Shown: in pieces, positions 5,947 to 7,167 of the stretch
How the letters are laid out: each line of letters starts with the position of its first letter
How positions within the stretch are numbered: the first letter of the stretch is position 1
From: Acidimicrobiaceae bacterium UBA2093
GTDB lineage: Bacteria > Actinomycetota > Acidimicrobiia > Acidimicrobiales > Ilumatobacteraceae
Length of the DNA: 7,167 bases
NCBI GenBank assembly: GCA_002331255.1
Contig: DCZD01000001.1
Coordinates: forward strand, 25,144-32,310
Direction of reading: 5' to 3'
Made by a program: the position numbers and the translations under genes
Notes under the pieces: generated by a model
The model's database searches: none
What the model was told of the DNA's origin: nothing
What the model saw: only the letters and a program-made list of their open reading frames with translations

Positions 5947-7167
5947 TCACTTGATGACGAGATTCACCATACGTCCTGGAACGACGATGGTCTTCAGTAT
6001 CTGTTTCCCATCTGTTGCAGCGCGCACCTTTTCATCGTTCATCACCACGTTGATCACCTGTTGTTCACTGGCTGAAGTATCGACGACAACTCGCGAGCGA
6101 ACCTTTCCATTGATCTGCACAGGCAATTCAACGGTGTCACTGACGAGAAGCGCAGGGTCAGCGGCAGGGAATGGCACGAAGGTAACGGAGTTCGCATGGC
6201 CAAGCCGTTGCCATAGCTCTTCCCCGAAGTGTGGACAGAGGGGAGCGACCATCTGGATCATTGGCTCGACGATTCCGCGCGGAATTGGGTTGCCTTGATT
6301 GATCCACTGGGTGAGTTCGTTGTTCAACTCGATCAGCTTCGAGATGGCGGTATTGAACTTCAGTCCGTCCATGTCGGCATCGACGCCTGCGATGCACTTG
6401 TGTAAGTGACGCCGAAGTTCCTCGGGAGCCTCGACTTCTTGCACTTTTGAGAGGCCTGAGTCTTCGTCGACCACATTTCTCCAGAAACGTTGCAGGAAGC
6501 GCTGCATGCCGACAACGTCGCGGGTGTTCCATGGTCGGGAAATCTCAAGGGGTCCCATCGACATCTCGTACAAGCGGAAGGTGTCAGCACCGTATTCGTC
6601 GTACATTTCATCGGGGGTGACGATGTTTTTCAGACTCTTGCCCATCTTTCCGTACTCACGTGTGACGGGTTCGCCTTCCCACGAGTATGTGCCGTTCGAC
6701 TCGACGACCTCATGTGCGGGAACAGCTTGTCCGCGTGCATCACGAAATGCGTATGCCTGGATGTAGCCCTGATTGAACAGACGGTGGAACGGCTCTTCGC
6801 TAGAAACATGTCCGAGGTCATAGAGCACCTTGTGCCAGAAGCGTGAATACAGAAGGTGAAGCACGGCATGTTCGACTCCGCCGACGTACAAGTCGACACC
6901 ACCGGTGTGCCCCTCCTCGGTGGGTCCCATCCAATACTTCTCGACGTCTGAGTCGACAAATGTTGAGTCGTTGGTTGGGTCGAGGTAGCGCACCTCGTAC
7001 CAACAACTACCGGCCCATTGCGGCATGACGTTCACTTCTCGCCGATAGTTACGCGGTCCGTCGCCAAGGTCCATGGTCACGTTGCGCCAATCCTCGACAC
7101 GCGCAAGTGGCGGTATCGGTTCGGTGATGGCATCGTCAGGGTCGAGTGCTTGAGGGCGGAAATCCTC
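5947..7167 (-). CDS. leuS: Leucyl-tRNA synthetase, C-terminal part (5' end outside window)
   Basis: LeuRS charges tRNA-Leu with leucine in the cytosol. The frame is open from the window edge (EDFRPQALDP) to the TGA at 5947, giving 406 residues, roughly the C-terminal half of the enzyme. It shows the return from the editing domain into the catalytic core (QWAGSCWYEVRYLDP, about residues 50-64), GGVEHAVLHLLYSRFWHK (about 96-113), and the class I signature as KMGKS (174-178, bases 6634-6648) in place of KMSKS. The helical anticodon-binding domain follows, beginning with ADTFRLYEMSMGPLE, then the C-terminal domain ending VPGRMVNLVIK. The KMGKS form occurs in other actinobacterial LeuRS as I recall, so it is not a defect. 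The HIGH motif and most of the editing domain are outside the window. A GTG at 7080 is internal, not the start. Confidence 0.97.
   Translation of the reverse strand, partial: EDFRPQALDPDDAITEPIPPLARVEDWRNVTMDLGDGPRNYRREVNVMPQWAGSCWYEVRYLDPTNDSTFVDSDVEKYWMGPTEEGHTGGVDLYVGGVEHAVLHLLYSRFWHKVLYDLGHVSSEEPFHRLFNQGYIQAYAFRDARGQAVPAHEVVESNGTYSWEGEPVTREYGKMGKSLKNIVTPDEMYDEYGADTFRLYEMSMGPLEISRPWNTRDVVGMQRFLQRFWRNVVDEDSGLSKVQEVEAPEELRRHLHKCIAGVDADMDGLKFNTAISKLIELNNELTQWINQGNPIPRGIVEPMIQMVAPLCPHFGEELWQRLGHANSVTFVPFPAADPALLVSDTVELPVQINGKVRSRVVVDTSASEQQVINVVMNDEKVRAATDGKQILKTIVVPGRMVNLVIK

Noticed and set aside
5924..5950. Longer MgsA starting at the ATG at 5950
   Set aside because: It would add nine residues not typical of the family and overlap the leuS stop. 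The AGGAG site fits the ATG at 5923.
6634..6648. KMGKS instead of KMSKS in LeuRS as a sign of a damaged enzyme
   Set aside because: Actinobacterial LeuRS proteins commonly have Gly here as I recall, and the two catalytic lysines are kept. The rest of the protein is intact.
6994..7080. GTG at 7080 as the start of a short LeuRS-like protein
   Set aside because: The frame continues open upstream to the window edge with LeuRS-like sequence (ending RVEDWRNV just before), so the GTG is internal.

Overview
The window looks like chromosomal DNA from a moderate-GC actinobacterium. I infer the class Acidimicrobiia (Ilumatobacter-like or freshwater relatives). The evidence is the gene order nadD, LCP/LytR-like gene, rsfS, which is a familiar actinobacterial arrangement, together with an actinobacterial-type LeuRS carrying KMGKS and a SigA/SigB-type sigma factor. 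The lineage is inferred from protein style only and has not been tested by a search.

Left part (1-2943). The first 313 bases hold the N-terminal third of a sigma-70 factor on the minus strand, cut by the window edge. A 253-bp divergent intergenic region follows, with several short inverted repeats. A rightward cluster then runs nadD (NAD biosynthesis, non-ATG start), a membrane-anchored degenerate LCP/LytR_C-like protein whose ATG overlaps the nadD stop (ATGA), and rsfS (ribosomal silencing factor). A tRNA-Ala(GGC) gene follows 31 bp after rsfS, on the same strand.

Right part (2961-7167). All protein genes lie on the minus strand and converge on the tRNA. Read in their own direction they are: leuS (5' end outside the window), mgsA (methylglyoxal synthase) after 23 nt, and a DUF1214-type protein after 38 nt, probably one operon. 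Next comes an independent gene for a secreted 430-residue cysteine-containing protein of unknown function. It has its own near-consensus -35/-10 promoter and a strong Shine-Dalgarno sequence.

Most of the window is housekeeping: transcription initiation, NAD synthesis, ribosome hibernation, and tRNA and aminoacyl-tRNA synthesis. No mobile element, CRISPR array, phage gene or defence system is visible. The points most worth a second look are the LCP-like protein that seems to lack the catalytic residues of its family, the unknown secreted protein with its own promoter, the leuS-mgsA-DUF1214 cluster with a C-terminally short MgsA, and the altered region 2.1/2.2 of the sigma factor.
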